Assembly (NCBI RefSeq): GCF_039566955.1
Contig: NZ_CP154796.1
Coordinates: 5,642,001 to 5,706,000, forward strand
Direction: 5' to 3'
From: Micromonospora sp. DSM 45708
GTDB lineage: Bacteria > Actinomycetota > Actinomycetes > Mycobacteriales > Micromonosporaceae
Length of the DNA stretch: 64,000 nt
Shown here: piece by piece, positions 53,341-63,683 of the stretch
Position numbering within the stretch: the stretch's first letter is position 1
Layout of the letters: every line of letters begins with the position of its first letter
Notes under the pieces: model-generated
Seen by the model: only the letters and a program-made list of their open reading frames with translations
Database searches by the model: none
Told to the model about the DNA's origin: nothing
Translations under genes and position numbers: made by a program

Positions 53341-53946
53341 ATGAATCACCCGCACCGCGTCGTCCTCCTCGCCGGACCCTCCGGCTCTGGAAAGTCGTAT
53401 ATAGCGCATCGAACCGGACTTCCCGTGCTCTGTCTGGACGACTTTTACAAGGACGGCGATGACCCTACGTGTCCACGCCGGAACGGACAGGTCGACTGGG
53501 AGTCCCCGCTGTCCTGGGATGCGGACACGGCGGTGGAAACAATTGCCCGATTGGCCCGGGAGGGCAAGGCCGAAGTGCCGGTTTATGCGATCGGCGCGGA
53601 CCGGCGGGTGGCCACCCGGCCATTCGACGTCGACGGATCGCCATTCTTCGTCGCCGAAGGGATCTTCGCCGCCGAGATCGTCGCCGAGTGCCGGCGCCGG
53701 GGCCTGCTCGCCGGAGCGTACGCGCTGCGCCGCCCGCGTGGCGCGACCTTCCTCCGCCGACTCGCCCGTGACCTGGCCGAACAGCGCAAGGCGCCGCGGG
53801 TGCTGATCCGGCGCGGGATCACCCTGCTGCGGACCGAGCCGGCCGTGCTGCGCCGCCAGACCGGGCTGGGCGCCGAGGCCGCCCGGGCACGGGAGGTGCT
53901 GCGCGGGGTGGCCGCCCTGCTCGCCGGTCACCCGCGCCGGCCGTGA
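53341..53946 (+). CDS. udk: Uridine kinase-like protein
   Basis: 201 residues from ATG 53341. P-loop VVLLAGPSGSGKSYIAHRTG, then PVLCLDDFYKDGDDP (nucleoside and metal site) and VDWESPLSWDADTAVETIAR. Phosphorylates uridine or cytidine to the monophosphate, salvaging imported pyrimidine nucleosides. Its stop is directly followed by the stop of the convergent add gene, with no gap. The promoter region (53150-53340) is AT-rich for this genome. Confidence 0.88.
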   Translation: MNHPHRVVLLAGPSGSGKSYIAHRTGLPVLCLDDFYKDGDDPTCPRRNGQVDWESPLSWDADTAVETIARLAREGKAEVPVYAIGADRRVATRPFDVDGSPFFVAEGIFAAEIVAECRRRGLLAGAYALRRPRGATFLRRLARDLAEQRKAPRVLIRRGITLLRTEPAVLRRQTGLGAEAARAREVLRGVAALLAGHPRRP

Positions 53947-55023
53947 TCAGTCGATCAGCTCGGCGTACGCCGGCTTGATCACCTCGTCGATGATCCGCAG
54001 CCGCTCGTCGAACGGGATGAAGGCGCTCTTCATCGCGTTGATGGTGAACCACTGGAGTTCCTTCCAGCCGTAGCCGAACGCCTCCACCAGCAGCGCCATC
54101 TCGCGGGACATCGAGGTGCCGCTCATCAGCCGGTTGTCGGTGTTCACCGTCACCCGGAAACGCAGGTCACGCAGCAGCCCGATCGGGTGGTCGGCGATCG
54201 ACGCCGCCGCCCCGGTCTGCACGTTCGACGACGGGCACAGCTCCAGCGGGATGCGCTTGTCCCGCACGTACGCCGCCAGCCGGCCCAACACGGGCGGGTT
54301 GCCCGGCGTGATGTCGTCGACGATGCGCACGCCGTGGCCGAGCCGGTCCGCGCCGCACCACTGGATCGCCTGCCAGATCGACGGCAGCCCGAACGCCTCG
54401 CCGGCGTGAATGGTGAAGTGGAAGTTCTCCCGCTGGAGGTACTCGAACGCGTCCAGGTGCCGGGTGGGTGGGAAACCGGCCTCCGCGCCGGCGATGTCGA
54501 AGCCGACCACGCCGGTGTCCCGGTGCCGCACCGCCAGCTCGGCGATCTCCTGCGAGCGGGCGGCGTGCCGCATCGCGGTGAGCAGCGTGCCGACCCGGAT
54601 CGGGGTGCCCGCCTCGCCGGCCAGCGCGCTGCCCTCCCGGAAGCCGGTGACCACCGCGTCGACCACCTCGTCCAGCGTGAGGTTCCGCTCCAGGTGCTGC
54701 TCGGGCGCGAACCGGACCTCGGCGTAGACCACGCCGTCGGCGGCCAGGTCGAGCGCGCACTCCCGGGCGACCCGACGCAACGCGGGCGCGGTCTGCATCA
54801 CGGCCACGGTGTGCGCGAACGTCTCCAGGTAGCGCTCCAGCGAGCCGGAGTTCGCCGACTCGGCGAACCAGCGGCCCAACGCGTCCGGATCGGTGGTGGG
54901 CAGTTCGTGGTCGGCCTCGGCGGCCAGCTCCACGATCGTCGCGGGCCGCAGGCCGCCGTCGAGGTGATCGTGCAGCAGCGCCTTCGGGGCCTTGATGATG
55001 TCCTCGTACGAGATTGCGACCAT
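53947..55023 (-). CDS. add: Adenosine deaminase
   Basis: 358 residues. Zinc motif [13 protein letters not shown] at the N-terminus; [20 protein letters not shown] (His and Glu), then RLGHGVRI and [20 protein letters not shown], which carry the remaining metal and catalytic residues. Deaminates adenosine or deoxyadenosine to inosine in the cytoplasm. Part of the nucleoside cluster, as in M. tuberculosis add-deoA-cdd, but here three unrelated genes separate add from deoA. Confidence 0.95.
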   Translation of the reverse strand: MVAISYEDIIKAPKALLHDHLDGGLRPATIVELAAEADHELPTTDPDALGRWFAESANSGSLERYLETFAHTVAVMQTAPALRRVARECALDLAADGVVYAEVRFAPEQHLERNLTLDEVVDAVVTGFREGSALAGEAGTPIRVGTLLTAMRHAARSQEIAELAVRHRDTGVVGFDIAGAEAGFPPTRHLDAFEYLQRENFHFTIHAGEAFGLPSIWQAIQWCGADRLGHGVRIVDDITPGNPPVLGRLAAYVRDKRIPLELCPSSNVQTGAAASIADHPIGLLRDLRFRVTVNTDNRLMSGTSMSREMALLVEAFGYGWKELQWFTINAMKSAFIPFDERLRIIDEVIKPAYAELID

Positions 55024-55069
55024 GCTCAGACCCTAGTCACCGGCGGTGCCGGCCCGGCATCGGACCGGC

Positions 55070-55492
55070 TTAGGGGCGCCAGCCGTACACCCGCTCCACC
55101 GCCAGGCGCAGGACCAGCCGGCCGTCGGCCACCATCGCGGCGCGGTAGTCGGCCCAGTCCGGGTGCTCGCCCCGGATGCCCCGGTAGACCTCGACCAGCT
55201 CCTCGACCGTCGCGTCGTCGGTCGCGGCGGCCGGCGGGGTGAGCGTCGCCGTGCCCTCGGCCACCGCGTACGCCCCGCCGTCGGCGGTCGTCACGTGGAA
55301 GCTGGCCCGCGGGTCCCGACGCAGGTTGCGCACCTTGGCCCGGTCGGCCGTGGTGGAGCAGCGGAGGAGGAGCCCCGGCCCGGCCAGGTAGTCGAGGTTG
55401 GACAGCTGCGGGCGACCGTCCCGGCGCAGCGTGACCAGCACCCCGCGCCCGTGCCCGCCGAACAACTCCCACAGCCGCGCATCCGTCGTCAT
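55070..55492 (-). CDS. PPOX-class F420-dependent oxidoreductase-like protein
   Basis: 140 residues with a split-barrel flavin/F420 fold: GRGVLVTLRRDGRPQLSNLD near the start and AKVRNLRRDPRASFHVTTAD, typical of the small actinobacterial PPOX/Rv1155-like group using F420. The C-terminal RLAVERVYGW is conserved in the family. Substrate unknown. It lies 46 bp downstream of the add start, on the same strand, and diverges from the methyltransferase gene. Confidence 0.88.
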   Translation of the reverse strand: MTTDARLWELFGGHGRGVLVTLRRDGRPQLSNLDYLAGPGLLLRCSTTADRAKVRNLRRDPRASFHVTTADGGAYAVAEGTATLTPPAAATDDATVEELVEVYRGIRGEHPDWADYRAAMVADGRLVLRLAVERVYGWRP

Positions 55493-55539
55493 GCGATCAA
55501 TCTAGATCCGTCCGCGCGGCGCCGGAATAGGATCTGCCG

Positions 55540-56412
55540 GTGGCCGATCCCGCTTCCGCACTGTTCCCCCCGGTGCTGGCCCGGCTGCGCTGCCCGGTCT
55601 GCGCCGAGCCGCTGGCCGAGGCCACCGCCGGCACCACCCGCGTGCTGCGCTGCCCGCGCGGGCACAGCTTCGACACCGCCCGGCAGGGGTACGTCAACCT
55701 GCTCGCCGGCCGGGCCCCGCACAGCGGGGACAGCGCCGAGATGGTCGCCGCCCGGGCCGACTTCCTCGCCGCCGGCCACTACGACACCGTCGCCGCCGCG
55801 CTGGCCGCCGCCGCGGCACCTGTCGCGGCCGGCCACCCGTACCCGCTGGTGGTGGAGCCCGGCGCGGGGACCGGGCACTACCTCGCGGCGGTGCTGGCGG
55901 CGCTGCCGGACGCCGCCGGCCTGGCGCTGGACGTCTCCAAGCCGGCGCTGCGCCGCGCGGCCCGCGCCCATCCACGGGCCGCCGCGGCGCTGGCCGACAC
56001 CTGGCAGCGGCTGCCGCTCGCCGACCGGTCGGTGGCCGTGCTGCTGAACGTGTTCGCGCCGCGCAACGGCCCGGAGTTCCACCGGGTGCTCGACCCGGCC
56101 GGCGCGCTGCTGGTGGTCACCCCCGCCGCCGACCACCTCGCCGAGCTGGTCGACGCGCTCGACCTGCTGCGGGTGGACCCGGCCAAGGCCGACCGGGTCG
56201 CCGGCAGCCTGGGCGCCCACTTCGTCGAGGAGTCCGCCGGCGAGCACCGGGCCCGGCTGGCGCTGACCCGCGCCGAGGTCACCACGCTCGTCGGGATGGG
56301 CCCCAGCGCCTGGCACACCGACCCGCGACGGCTCGCCGCGCGGATCGCCGCGCTGCCCGAGCCGGCCCCGGTCACGCTCGCCGTCCGGCTCGGCACGCAC
56401 CGCCCCCGCTAG
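55540..56412 (+). CDS. RlmA-like 23S rRNA (guanine-N1) methyltransferase
   Basis: 290 residues from GTG 55540. The N-terminal zinc finger RCPVCAEPL...RCPRGHSFDTARQGYVNLL is the RlmA hallmark (Cys4-type with GHSFD). SAM motif VVEPGAGTGHYLAAVLAALP, then VLLNVFAPRNGPEFHRVL. Methylates G745 or G748 of 23S rRNA in the RlmA/TlrB family, the latter giving tylosin resistance; whether this is housekeeping or resistance cannot be told. Its stop overlaps the next gene's stop at CTAG. Confidence 0.88.
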   Translation: MADPASALFPPVLARLRCPVCAEPLAEATAGTTRVLRCPRGHSFDTARQGYVNLLAGRAPHSGDSAEMVAARADFLAAGHYDTVAAALAAAAAPVAAGHPYPLVVEPGAGTGHYLAAVLAALPDAAGLALDVSKPALRRAARAHPRAAAALADTWQRLPLADRSVAVLLNVFAPRNGPEFHRVLDPAGALLVVTPAADHLAELVDALDLLRVDPAKADRVAGSLGAHFVEESAGEHRARLALTRAEVTTLVGMGPSAWHTDPRRLAARIAALPEPAPVTLAVRLGTHRPR

Positions 56413-57089
56413 GTGGAGAGGTCGACCTCTTCCCAACCGGGGGGCTCGTCGTGGTACGGCCCGCGCAGCACCACCGCCCACTCCAGCGCCCACCGGCGCT
56501 GCCCGATCGCGTTCGCGTCCACCAGCCCCGGCAGCGCGCCGCCGACCTGCTCGGTCTCCAGGTACGCCCAGTCCAGGCAGTAGTGCAGGTCGAGCAGGGC
56601 GGCGGCGTGGGCGGGATGCTGCGGGGCGGCCAGGATCCGGGCCCGCCACTGCGCGAACGTCTCGCCGGTGACCAGGTTCGGCATCCGCTCGACCAACCGC
56701 TCGTCCACCGGCACGGTCGGATCGAGCTGCTTGCTCAGGCCGAGCACCCAGGCCAGCGAGAAGAGCGCGTCGTGGTGCAGCACGAACGACCGGTGGTCGC
56801 CCCGGCCGCCCATCACGAACTGCCACTCCGGTGCCGTCAGCATCTCCACCAGGTGCGACTCCAGCAGCCAGCTCATCGCGGCCTGCGGGGGCATCCCGAA
56901 ACAGCGGGCCAGGATCAGGTGCAGCACCGCGATGCGCGCCTCGATCTCCGGCGTGGGACGCAGCTCGATCTCGTCACCCGGCTCCCAGACCAGCGGGAAC
57001 TGCGGTGGGGGCAGCGGAAGACCCAGCCGGGACAGCTCGTCGAGGCTCGCCTCACGGACGGCCCGGGGGTCGGGAGCGGATACGCGCAA
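56409..57089 (-). CDS. DUF4272 protein
   Basis: 226 residues if TTG 57089 is the start, since no better codon with a ribosome site is evident; the true start is uncertain. DUF4272 landmarks: VAVLHLILARC-like helix, FGMPPQAAMSWLLESHLVEM, FSLAWVLGLSKQLDPTVPVD and ALLDLHYCLDWAYLETEQVG. Cytoplasmic, function unknown. Downstream of deoA on the same strand by about 100 bases. Confidence 0.75.
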   Translation of the reverse strand: MRVSAPDPRAVREASLDELSRLGLPLPPPQFPLVWEPGDEIELRPTPEIEARIAVLHLILARCFGMPPQAAMSWLLESHLVEMLTAPEWQFVMGGRGDHRSFVLHHDALFSLAWVLGLSKQLDPTVPVDERLVERMPNLVTGETFAQWRARILAAPQHPAHAAALLDLHYCLDWAYLETEQVGGALPGLVDANAIGQRRWALEWAVVLRGPYHDEPPGWEEVDLST

Positions 57090-57187
57090 CGCCTCAGTCC
57101 CTGTCTGCTCGCCCCGGCTCGTCGCCGGCCGATCCCCCTGGCCTGGGAGGATAGCGGCTCCGACCGGGTCGGCACCATGGCGGCCGG

Positions 57188-58468
57188 TCAACCGATGCGC
57201 TCGATGACCAGCGGCGTCGTGGCCGGGGCCGCCGGCGCCACCCGGAACGCCCCGCGTGCCTGCTCCAGCGCCGCCGGAATCCGCTCGGCGTGCTCGGCGC
57301 GCAGCTCGAACAGCGGGTCGCCGGCGCGTACCGGGTCGCCGGGGCGCTTGTGCAGCACCACCCCGGCCGGGACGCTGACCGGGTCCTCCTTGCGGGCCCG
57401 GCCGGCGCCGAGCCGCCAGGCGGCCACCCCGATCGCGTACGCGTCGACCTCGGCCACCCAGCCGTCCTCGTCCGCGGTGACCAGCTCGACCTCGTTGGCG
57501 GTCGGCATCGGGGCGTCCGGGTCGCCGCCCTGCGCGCGGATCATGGCGCGCCACGCGTCCATGGCCCGCCCGTCGCGCAGCGCGGCGGCCGGGTCGGCGT
57601 CCGGCAGGCCGGCCGCGTCGAGCATCTCCCGGGCCAGCGCCAGGGTCAGCTCCACCACGTCGGCCGGGCCACCGCCGGCCAGCACCTCCACCGACTCGGT
57701 CACCTCGACCGCGTTGCCGACGGCCAGGCCGAGCGGGGTGGACATGTCGGTGAGCAGGGCGACCGTGCGCACCCCGTGCGCACCGCCCAGCTCGACCATG
57801 GTGCGGGCCAGCTCGCGGGCGTCGTCGGCGTTCTTCATGAACGCGCCGGAGCCGACCTTGACGTCGAGCACCAGCGCGCCCGTGCCCTCGGCGATCTTCT
57901 TGCTCATGATCGAGCTGGCGATCAGCGGGATCGCCTCGACCGTGCCGGTGACGTCGCGCAGCGCGTACAGCTTGCGGTCGGCCGGGGCGAGCCCGTCGCC
58001 GGCCGCGCAGATGACCGCGCCCACGTCGCGGAGCTGGGCGATGAACTCGTCGTTGCTCAGCGCCGCCCGCCAGCCCGGGATCGACTCCAGCTTGTCCAGC
58101 GTGCCGCCGGTGTGGCCGAGGCCCCGGCCGGAGAGCTGCGGGACCGCCGCGCCGCACGCCGCGACCAGCGGCGTCAGCGGCAGGGTGATCTTGTCGCCCA
58201 CACCGCCGGTGGAGTGCTTGTCGACAGTCGGCCGGGCCACCGGCGACAGGTCCAGCCGCTCACCGCTGGCGATCATGGCGGCGGTCCACCTGGCGATCTC
58301 CGGGCCGGTCATGCCGCGCAGCAGGATCGCCATCGCCAGCGCCGACATCTGCTCGTCGGCCACCAACCCCTTGGTGTACGCGTCGACCACCCAGTCGATC
58401 TGCCCGTCGCCCAGCACCCCCCCGTCCCGCTTCGCCCGGATGACGTCAACCGCCGTAAAAGCACTCAC
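57188..58468 (-). CDS. deoA: Thymidine phosphorylase
   Basis: 426 residues from GTG 58468. Family signature SGRGLGHTGGTLDKLESIPG, phosphate site DKHSTGGVGDKITLPLTP, and VGSGAFMKNADDARELARTM. The C-terminal domain contains GDPVRAGDPLFELRAE. Cleaves thymidine/deoxyuridine to base and deoxyribose-1-phosphate, feeding the phosphohexomutase/DeoC route; the base goes to Upp if uracil. Downstream of cdd in the same direction, so they form an operon. Confidence 0.96.
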   Translation of the reverse strand: MSAFTAVDVIRAKRDGGVLGDGQIDWVVDAYTKGLVADEQMSALAMAILLRGMTGPEIARWTAAMIASGERLDLSPVARPTVDKHSTGGVGDKITLPLTPLVAACGAAVPQLSGRGLGHTGGTLDKLESIPGWRAALSNDEFIAQLRDVGAVICAAGDGLAPADRKLYALRDVTGTVEAIPLIASSIMSKKIAEGTGALVLDVKVGSGAFMKNADDARELARTMVELGGAHGVRTVALLTDMSTPLGLAVGNAVEVTESVEVLAGGGPADVVELTLALAREMLDAAGLPDADPAAALRDGRAMDAWRAMIRAQGGDPDAPMPTANEVELVTADEDGWVAEVDAYAIGVAAWRLGAGRARKEDPVSVPAGVVLHKRPGDPVRAGDPLFELRAEHAERIPAALEQARGAFRVAPAAPATTPLVIERIG

Positions 58469-58540
58469 TTCTGATGATCCAATCAGTAATCTGCGATGGT
58501 CCCGCTCAACCCACGGACGGACGGCGCCCCGGCCCGCACC

Positions 58541-59245
58541 TCAACCACCCCACCGAACCGGAATCTCCGAGGGCGGCTCACCCTCACCGGCCCAGAAGAT
58601 CGCGCCCGACGCGTCCACCACGACCACACGCGGCGTCCGGGCCGCCCCCCACTCGATCGCCCCGGCCGGATCGTCCCAGGTCGGGCCCTCCTCCAGCACC
58701 CCGGTCTCGGCGCCCTCGGTGTCCCCGGCCGACCGCTCCCAGTACGCCGTCCAGACCTGCTGCCCGGCCGAGAGGTCCGGGTGCACGAACACCGTGCCGC
58801 GCCCCCGCCAGGCGGCCAGCCGGTCCGGCACCACCGGCACCGGGTGCTCGCCGGTCACCGCCTCGATGTCGGCCACGTCGAACGCGTGCGGCAGCAGCTC
58901 GGCCATCCGCAGCGGGCCGCCCTTCGCCTCGATCAGGCACTCCGGCCCGCCCTGCTCCCAGAGCAGCTGCCGGCACCGGCCACACGGCATCAGCGGCTCG
59001 CCGGTCGCGTCGACGCAGGACAGCGCCACGATCCGGCCGCCACCGGTGGCGTGCAGCGAGGAGACCACGCCGCACTCGGCGCAGAGCACCACCCCGTACG
59101 CGGCGTTCTCCACGTTGCAGCCGACCACCACCCGGCCGTCGTCGACCAGGGCGGCAGCCCCGACCGGGAAGTTCGAGTACGGCACGTACGCGTGCCGCAT
59201 CACCTCGGTGGCGGCGGCTCGCAGCCGCTCCCAGTCGATGTCCAT
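58541..59245 (-). CDS. cdd: Cytidine deaminase with C-terminal extension
   Basis: 234 residues from ATG 59245. The first 130 are a normal Cdd: HAYVPYSNFPVGAAALVDDG, GCNVENAAYG, CAECG (zinc Cys and catalytic Glu) and PCGRCRQLLWEQGGPE. The remaining 100 residues (HPDLSAGQQVWTAYWERSAG and AARTPRVVVVDASGAIFWAG) are extra; ordinary tetrameric Cdd ends near residue 130. The extension has no recognised catalytic motif. Converts (deoxy)cytidine to (deoxy)uridine, the step before deoA. Downstream of the importer genes. Confidence 0.9.
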   Translation of the reverse strand: MDIDWERLRAAATEVMRHAYVPYSNFPVGAAALVDDGRVVVGCNVENAAYGVVLCAECGVVSSLHATGGGRIVALSCVDATGEPLMPCGRCRQLLWEQGGPECLIEAKGGPLRMAELLPHAFDVADIEAVTGEHPVPVVPDRLAAWRGRGTVFVHPDLSAGQQVWTAYWERSAGDTEGAETGVLEEGPTWDDPAGAIEWGAARTPRVVVVDASGAIFWAGEGEPPSEIPVRWGG

Positions 59246-59347
59246 CACGACTCCCATTCTGCCCAATTCACGCCGATCGGTCGCGGGCGCGGCCGGAGAC
59301 GACGGTGCCCGGCGGGTTCCCCCGCCGGGCACGGTACGTCGGGCCGG

Positions 59348-60628
59348 TCAGCCCTTGATGTACGGCTTGCCGTCGGCGGCCGGCGCCCGGACCTTGCCGA
59401 CCAGCCCGGCCACCGCCAGGATCGTCGCCAGGTACGGCAGCATCGCCAGGAACTGGCTCGGGATGCTGCTGCCGATCGCGCCCAGGTAGGTGGCGAGCTG
59501 GTCGGCGAAGCCGAAGAAGAGCGCCGCGAGCAGCGCCCCGGTCGGGCTCCACCGGCCGAAGATCAGCGCGGCCAGGGCGATGAAGCCCTTGCCGCCGATC
59601 ATGTTCTTGGTGAACGAGTAGAGCGCCAGCGTGTACGACGCCCCGCCGACGCCGGCCACCAGACCGGCCATGATCACGTTGCGGTAGCGCAGCCGCAGCA
59701 CCTTCACGCCGAGCGTGTCGGCGGCGGTCGGGTGCTCGCCCACCGACCGGGTCCGCAGGCCCCACCGGGTCCGGAACAGCGCCAGGTGGATCACCAGCAC
59801 CAGCAGCAGGCCCAGGTAGAGGAAGATGTTGCCCCGGAACAGCGCCGGACCGAGCAGCGGGATGTCCTTCAGCAGCGGGATCTCCCAGTTGCTGAAGCGC
59901 GGCGCGCTGTTGTACTTCGCCGCGTCGGTCGCCATCAACCGCTCGTAGAGGAAGCCGGTGATGCCGACCGCCAGCAGGTTCAGCACGATGCCCATGACCA
60001 CCTGGTCGACCAGGTAGCGGATGGCGAACACGGCCAGCAGCAGCGAGATGAACGCGCCGCCGATCGCGGCGGCCACCAGGCCCACCCAGACGCTGCCGGA
60101 GATGCTGCCGAACAGCGCGCCGGAGAACGCGCCCATCAGCAACTGCCCCTCGATCGCCACGTTGACCACGCCGGAGCGCTCGCAGAGCACGCCGGCCAGC
60201 GCGCCGAAGATCAGCGGCAGCGCCAGGACGAACGTGCCCCGCACGACGTTGACCAGCGGCATGAAGTTGCGCCCCTCGGGGGCGGCGGAGACCTGCCAGC
60301 ACAGGAAGCTCAGCACGAAGGCGACCAGCCCGGCGCCGAGCAGCAGCGTGAACCAGCGCTTCGGCACGCCGGCCAGCAGCGCGGCCCCGGCCGCGGCGGC
60401 GATCACGCCGAACAGGATCGCGCCGACCGTGCCGTTGATCTCCAGGGCGGCGCCGCCCTCGGTCTCGCTGAGCGTGAAGCGGGCCTGCTGGTCGGTGGCG
60501 AGCGCCCCGAACAGCACCGCCGCGAGTACGCCCAGCGCCAGCAGGACGGCTCCGGCCTTGCGGGCCCGCGTCCAGAAACCCTCGTCGACCACGGTGACCG
60601 CGACGTCGGGGACAGCGGTGGTGGACAT
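59348..60628 (-). CDS. BMP-type nucleoside ABC importer permease 2
   Basis: 426 residues from ATG 60628 (aagg upstream; GTG 60634 also possible and overlaps the previous stop). Eight or more TM helices. LCERSGVVNVAIEGQLLMGA is the conserved permease motif of BMP/Nup-type importers, and SFTKNMIGGKGFIALAALIF matches the second. A 100-residue N-terminal region with two helices precedes the core. Forms the membrane channel with permease 1. Confidence 0.92.
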   Translation of the reverse strand: MSTTAVPDVAVTVVDEGFWTRARKAGAVLLALGVLAAVLFGALATDQQARFTLSETEGGAALEINGTVGAILFGVIAAAAGAALLAGVPKRWFTLLLGAGLVAFVLSFLCWQVSAAPEGRNFMPLVNVVRGTFVLALPLIFGALAGVLCERSGVVNVAIEGQLLMGAFSGALFGSISGSVWVGLVAAAIGGAFISLLLAVFAIRYLVDQVVMGIVLNLLAVGITGFLYERLMATDAAKYNSAPRFSNWEIPLLKDIPLLGPALFRGNIFLYLGLLLVLVIHLALFRTRWGLRTRSVGEHPTAADTLGVKVLRLRYRNVIMAGLVAGVGGASYTLALYSFTKNMIGGKGFIALAALIFGRWSPTGALLAALFFGFADQLATYLGAIGSSIPSQFLAMLPYLATILAVAGLVGKVRAPAADGKPYIKG

Positions 60629-60630
60629 GC

Positions 60631-61989
60631 TCACCAGCCCTTCGCGAGGCTCGTCTGCAGCCGGGCGGCGCGGGCCGCCCGGAGCTGGAAGATCGCCTTC
60701 ACCAGGGCGGGCGCGGCGATGAAGATGACGATGAGGGCCTGGAGCACGGTGACCAGCTCGAGCGAGATCCCGGAGTACGACTGCATCCGGTTGCCGCCCG
60801 CCTGGAGCGCCCCGAACAGCAGCGCGGCCAGCAGCACGCCCCACGGCTTCACCCGGCCCAGCAGCGCGACCAGGATGCCGTCGAAGCCGATCTGCGCGAC
60901 CACCAGCGGGGTCAGCGCGTTGGCGGTGGAGCCGAGCACCATGTTCGAGCCGCCGAGGCCGGCCAGCAGACCGGCGATCACCATCACCAGCACGTACGTC
61001 TTGGTGACGCTGATGCCGGCGGTCCGGGCGGCGTCCGGGTTCGCGCCCACCGCGCGCAGCTCGAAGCCGAGCGTCGAGCGGTTGAGCAGCCAGGCGATGA
61101 ACCAGGTGGCCAGCACCGCGAGCAGGATGCCCGCGTGCACCCGCAGGTTGTCGCCGAGCAGTCGGGGCAGTTGCGCGGAGGACTCGACCGGCTTGCTGAT
61201 CGCGTCCGACCGCGTCGGGTTCTGCACCCCGGCCTGGATGATGATCCAGGAGAGGAAGTAGACCGCCACGTAGTTGAGCATGATCGTGTTGATCACCTCG
61301 TGGGCGCCGGTACGCGCCTTGAGGATGCCCGGGACGAAGCCCCAGAGCGCACCGCCGAGCGCGCCGGCGATCAGCGCCACCAGCAGGTGCACGCCGGGCG
61401 GCAGCGGCAGCGCGAAGCCGGCCACGGCGGCGAGGATGACGCCGATGGTCGCCTGGCCCTGGGCGCCGATGTTGAACAGGCCGCCACGGAACGCCAGCGC
61501 CACCGACAGACCGGTGAAGACCAGCGGCGCGGTGTAGGTGAGCGTCTCCGAGATCGGGCTCATCGCGGCGGTGAAGCCGACCGCGTCCGGGTCGAAGACC
61601 GCGCCCTTGAACAGGTTCGCGTACGCCTCGCTGACCACGGTCCAGCTCGCGCTCAACGCGTCCGCCGGGCGGGCGGTGATGTAGCCGTAGGTGGCCAGCA
61701 CGTCCGGGTCGGAGACGATGATCAGCACCGCGCCGACCAGCATCGCCAGCACCACCGCGAGCACGGTCACGGTGACCGTGTTGGCCGCCCAGAGGTTCTC
61801 CAGGAAGAGCCGGCCCAGGCTGGGCCGGGGCCCCTCGGCCGGCGGCTGCTTCGTCACGGTGGTGGTGACCGCCCGCTCGGTGTCGCCGGCCGGCGCGGTC
61901 GGCGTCGCGCGGGCCTCGCTGCGCGCCTGGAGCGCCTCGGTCGCCGGCTCCTTGTCCGGGGAGCCCGACGCCGGGTTCGGGTTCGTCAT
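60631..61989 (-). CDS. BMP-type nucleoside ABC importer permease 1
   Basis: 452 residues. An 80-residue charged/Pro-rich N-terminus, then TM helices. [20 protein letters not shown] and [20 protein letters not shown] are conserved in this permease class. Overlaps the ATPase gene by ATGA at its start and the second permease at its stop. Translocates nucleosides delivered by the binding lipoprotein, with energy from the ATPase. Confidence 0.92.
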   Translation of the reverse strand: MTNPNPASGSPDKEPATEALQARSEARATPTAPAGDTERAVTTTVTKQPPAEGPRPSLGRLFLENLWAANTVTVTVLAVVLAMLVGAVLIIVSDPDVLATYGYITARPADALSASWTVVSEAYANLFKGAVFDPDAVGFTAAMSPISETLTYTAPLVFTGLSVALAFRGGLFNIGAQGQATIGVILAAVAGFALPLPPGVHLLVALIAGALGGALWGFVPGILKARTGAHEVINTIMLNYVAVYFLSWIIIQAGVQNPTRSDAISKPVESSAQLPRLLGDNLRVHAGILLAVLATWFIAWLLNRSTLGFELRAVGANPDAARTAGISVTKTYVLVMVIAGLLAGLGGSNMVLGSTANALTPLVVAQIGFDGILVALLGRVKPWGVLLAALLFGALQAGGNRMQSYSGISLELVTVLQALIVIFIAAPALVKAIFQLRAARAARLQTSLAKGW

Positions 61990-63596
61990 GCCTCGTCCTC
62001 GTTGCCAGGGCCCTCGGGGGCCGGGGCGGCGGCGCTGCCCTCGTCCGCGGTCGCGGCGGCGCTGCCCTCGTCCGCGGTCGTGGCCGCGGTGTCCGGGGTG
62101 ATGCCGGCCATCAGCAGGCCGATCTCCTCGCGGGGCGTGTCCGGGCCGACGATGCCGATGACCCGACCGCGGTACATCACCGCGATCCGGTCGGCGAGGC
62201 CGATCACCTCGTCCAGCTCGCTGGAGACCACCATGACCGCGGTGCCGACGTCGCGCTCGCGGATGACCTGGCTGTGGATGAACTCGATCGAGCCGACGTC
62301 CACGCCCCGGGTGGGCTGGGCGGCGATGAAGAGCTTCAGCGGCCGGGACAGCTCCCGGGCCACGATCACCTTCTGCTGGTTGCCGCCGGAGAGCGTGCCG
62401 ACCGCCGCCTCCGCCGACGAGGTCCGGACGTCGAACTGCTCGATCCGCTCCTTCGCCGACTTCGCGATCGCGTCCGGCTTCAGCGACAGGCCCTTGCCGA
62501 ACGGCGGCCGGTCGTAGATGTCGAGCACCAGGTTCTCCGCCACGGAGAACTCCTTGACCAGGCCGTCGACGCTGCGGTCCTCCGGGACGTAGCCGACACC
62601 GGCGCGCAGCACCTTCTTCGTGGACCAGCCGTGGGTCGACTCCCCGTCCAGCGTGATCGTGCCGGCGAGCGTCGGGCGCAGGCCCATGATCGCCTCGATC
62701 AGCTCGGTCTGGCCGTTGCCCTGCACACCCGCGACGCCGAGCACCTCACCGGCGTGCACGGTCAGGTCGACGCCGTCGACCGCGCGTACCTGCCGGTCGT
62801 CGTCGACGACCAGGCCGGCGACCTCCAGGACCGGCTTGCCCGGCCGGGCCGGCTCCTTGTCCACGGTCAGTCGGACGTTGCGGCCGACCATCAGCGCGGC
62901 CAGCTCGTCCCGGCTGGCGGTCGGCTCGGCGGTGCCGACCGTCCGTCCGCGCCGGATCACGGTGATCCGGTCCGCGATCGCCTTGACCTCACCCAGCTTG
63001 TGGGTGATGAACACGATCGACTTGCCGGCGGCCTTGAGCGACCGCATGACGGTGAGCAGCTCGTCGGTCTCCTGCGGGGTGAGCACGGCCGTCGGCTCGT
63101 CGAGGATCAGCAGGTCGACGTCGCGGGTGAGGGCCTTGACGATCTCCACCCGCTGTTGGATGCCGACCGGCAGGTCCTCGATCACCGCGTCCGGGTCGAC
63201 CCGGAGGTTGTACCGCTCGGAGACCTCGGCCACCTCACGCCGGGCCCGCCGACGGTCGAGGAGCCCGGCGAAGGGCACCCTGACCTGCTCGGCGCCGAGC
63301 ATCACGTTCTCGGCCACGGTGAAGACCGGCACCAGCATGAAGTGCTGGTGCACCATGCCGATCCCGGCGGTGATCGCGTCCGACGGGCCCTTCAGCTTCA
63401 GCGGCTCGCCGTCGACCAGGATCTCGCCCTCGTCCGGCTGGTAGAGCCCGTAGAGCACGTTCATCAGGGTCGACTTGCCGGCGCCGTTCTCGCCGAGCAG
63501 GGCGTGGATCTCTCCAGGCTCCACCGTGAGGTCGATGTGGTCGTTGGCGACCAGATCACCGAACCGCTTGGTGATGCCGCGCAGTTCGAGTCTCAG
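61986..63596 (-). CDS. BMP-type nucleoside ABC importer ATPase, probable CTG start
   Basis: 536 residues with two NBDs. NBD1: Walker A GENGAGKS, signature [11 protein letters not shown], Walker [16 protein letters not shown]2: weak Walker [10 protein letters not shown], signature [27 protein letters not shown]. The only in-frame start giving the full first beta strand ([20 protein letters not shown]) is CTG 63596, five bases after a perfect aggagg; GTG 63524 would remove it. The C-terminus (30 residues) is Ala/Glu-rich. Energises nucleoside uptake. Confidence 0.92.
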   Translation of the reverse strand: MRLELRGITKRFGDLVANDHIDLTVEPGEIHALLGENGAGKSTLMNVLYGLYQPDEGEILVDGEPLKLKGPSDAITAGIGMVHQHFMLVPVFTVAENVMLGAEQVRVPFAGLLDRRRARREVAEVSERYNLRVDPDAVIEDLPVGIQQRVEIVKALTRDVDLLILDEPTAVLTPQETDELLTVMRSLKAAGKSIVFITHKLGEVKAIADRITVIRRGRTVGTAEPTASRDELAALMVGRNVRLTVDKEPARPGKPVLEVAGLVVDDDRQVRAVDGVDLTVHAGEVLGVAGVQGNGQTELIEAIMGLRPTLAGTITLDGESTHGWSTKKVLRAGVGYVPEDRSVDGLVKEFSVAENLVLDIYDRPPFGKGLSLKPDAIAKSAKERIEQFDVRTSSAEAAVGTLSGGNQQKVIVARELSRPLKLFIAAQPTRGVDVGSIEFIHSQVIRERDVGTAVMVVSSELDEVIGLADRIAVMYRGRVIGIVGPDTPREEIGLLMAGITPDTAATTADEGSAAATADEGSAAAPAPEGPGNEDEA

Positions 63597-63683
63597 CGCA
63601 ACCTCCTGGAGTGCGAGCGATGGTGCAGCGTAGCGACTTGCCGCGCAGCCACCACGCCGGGTGGGGTGTGGGGAAGAAGGTGA

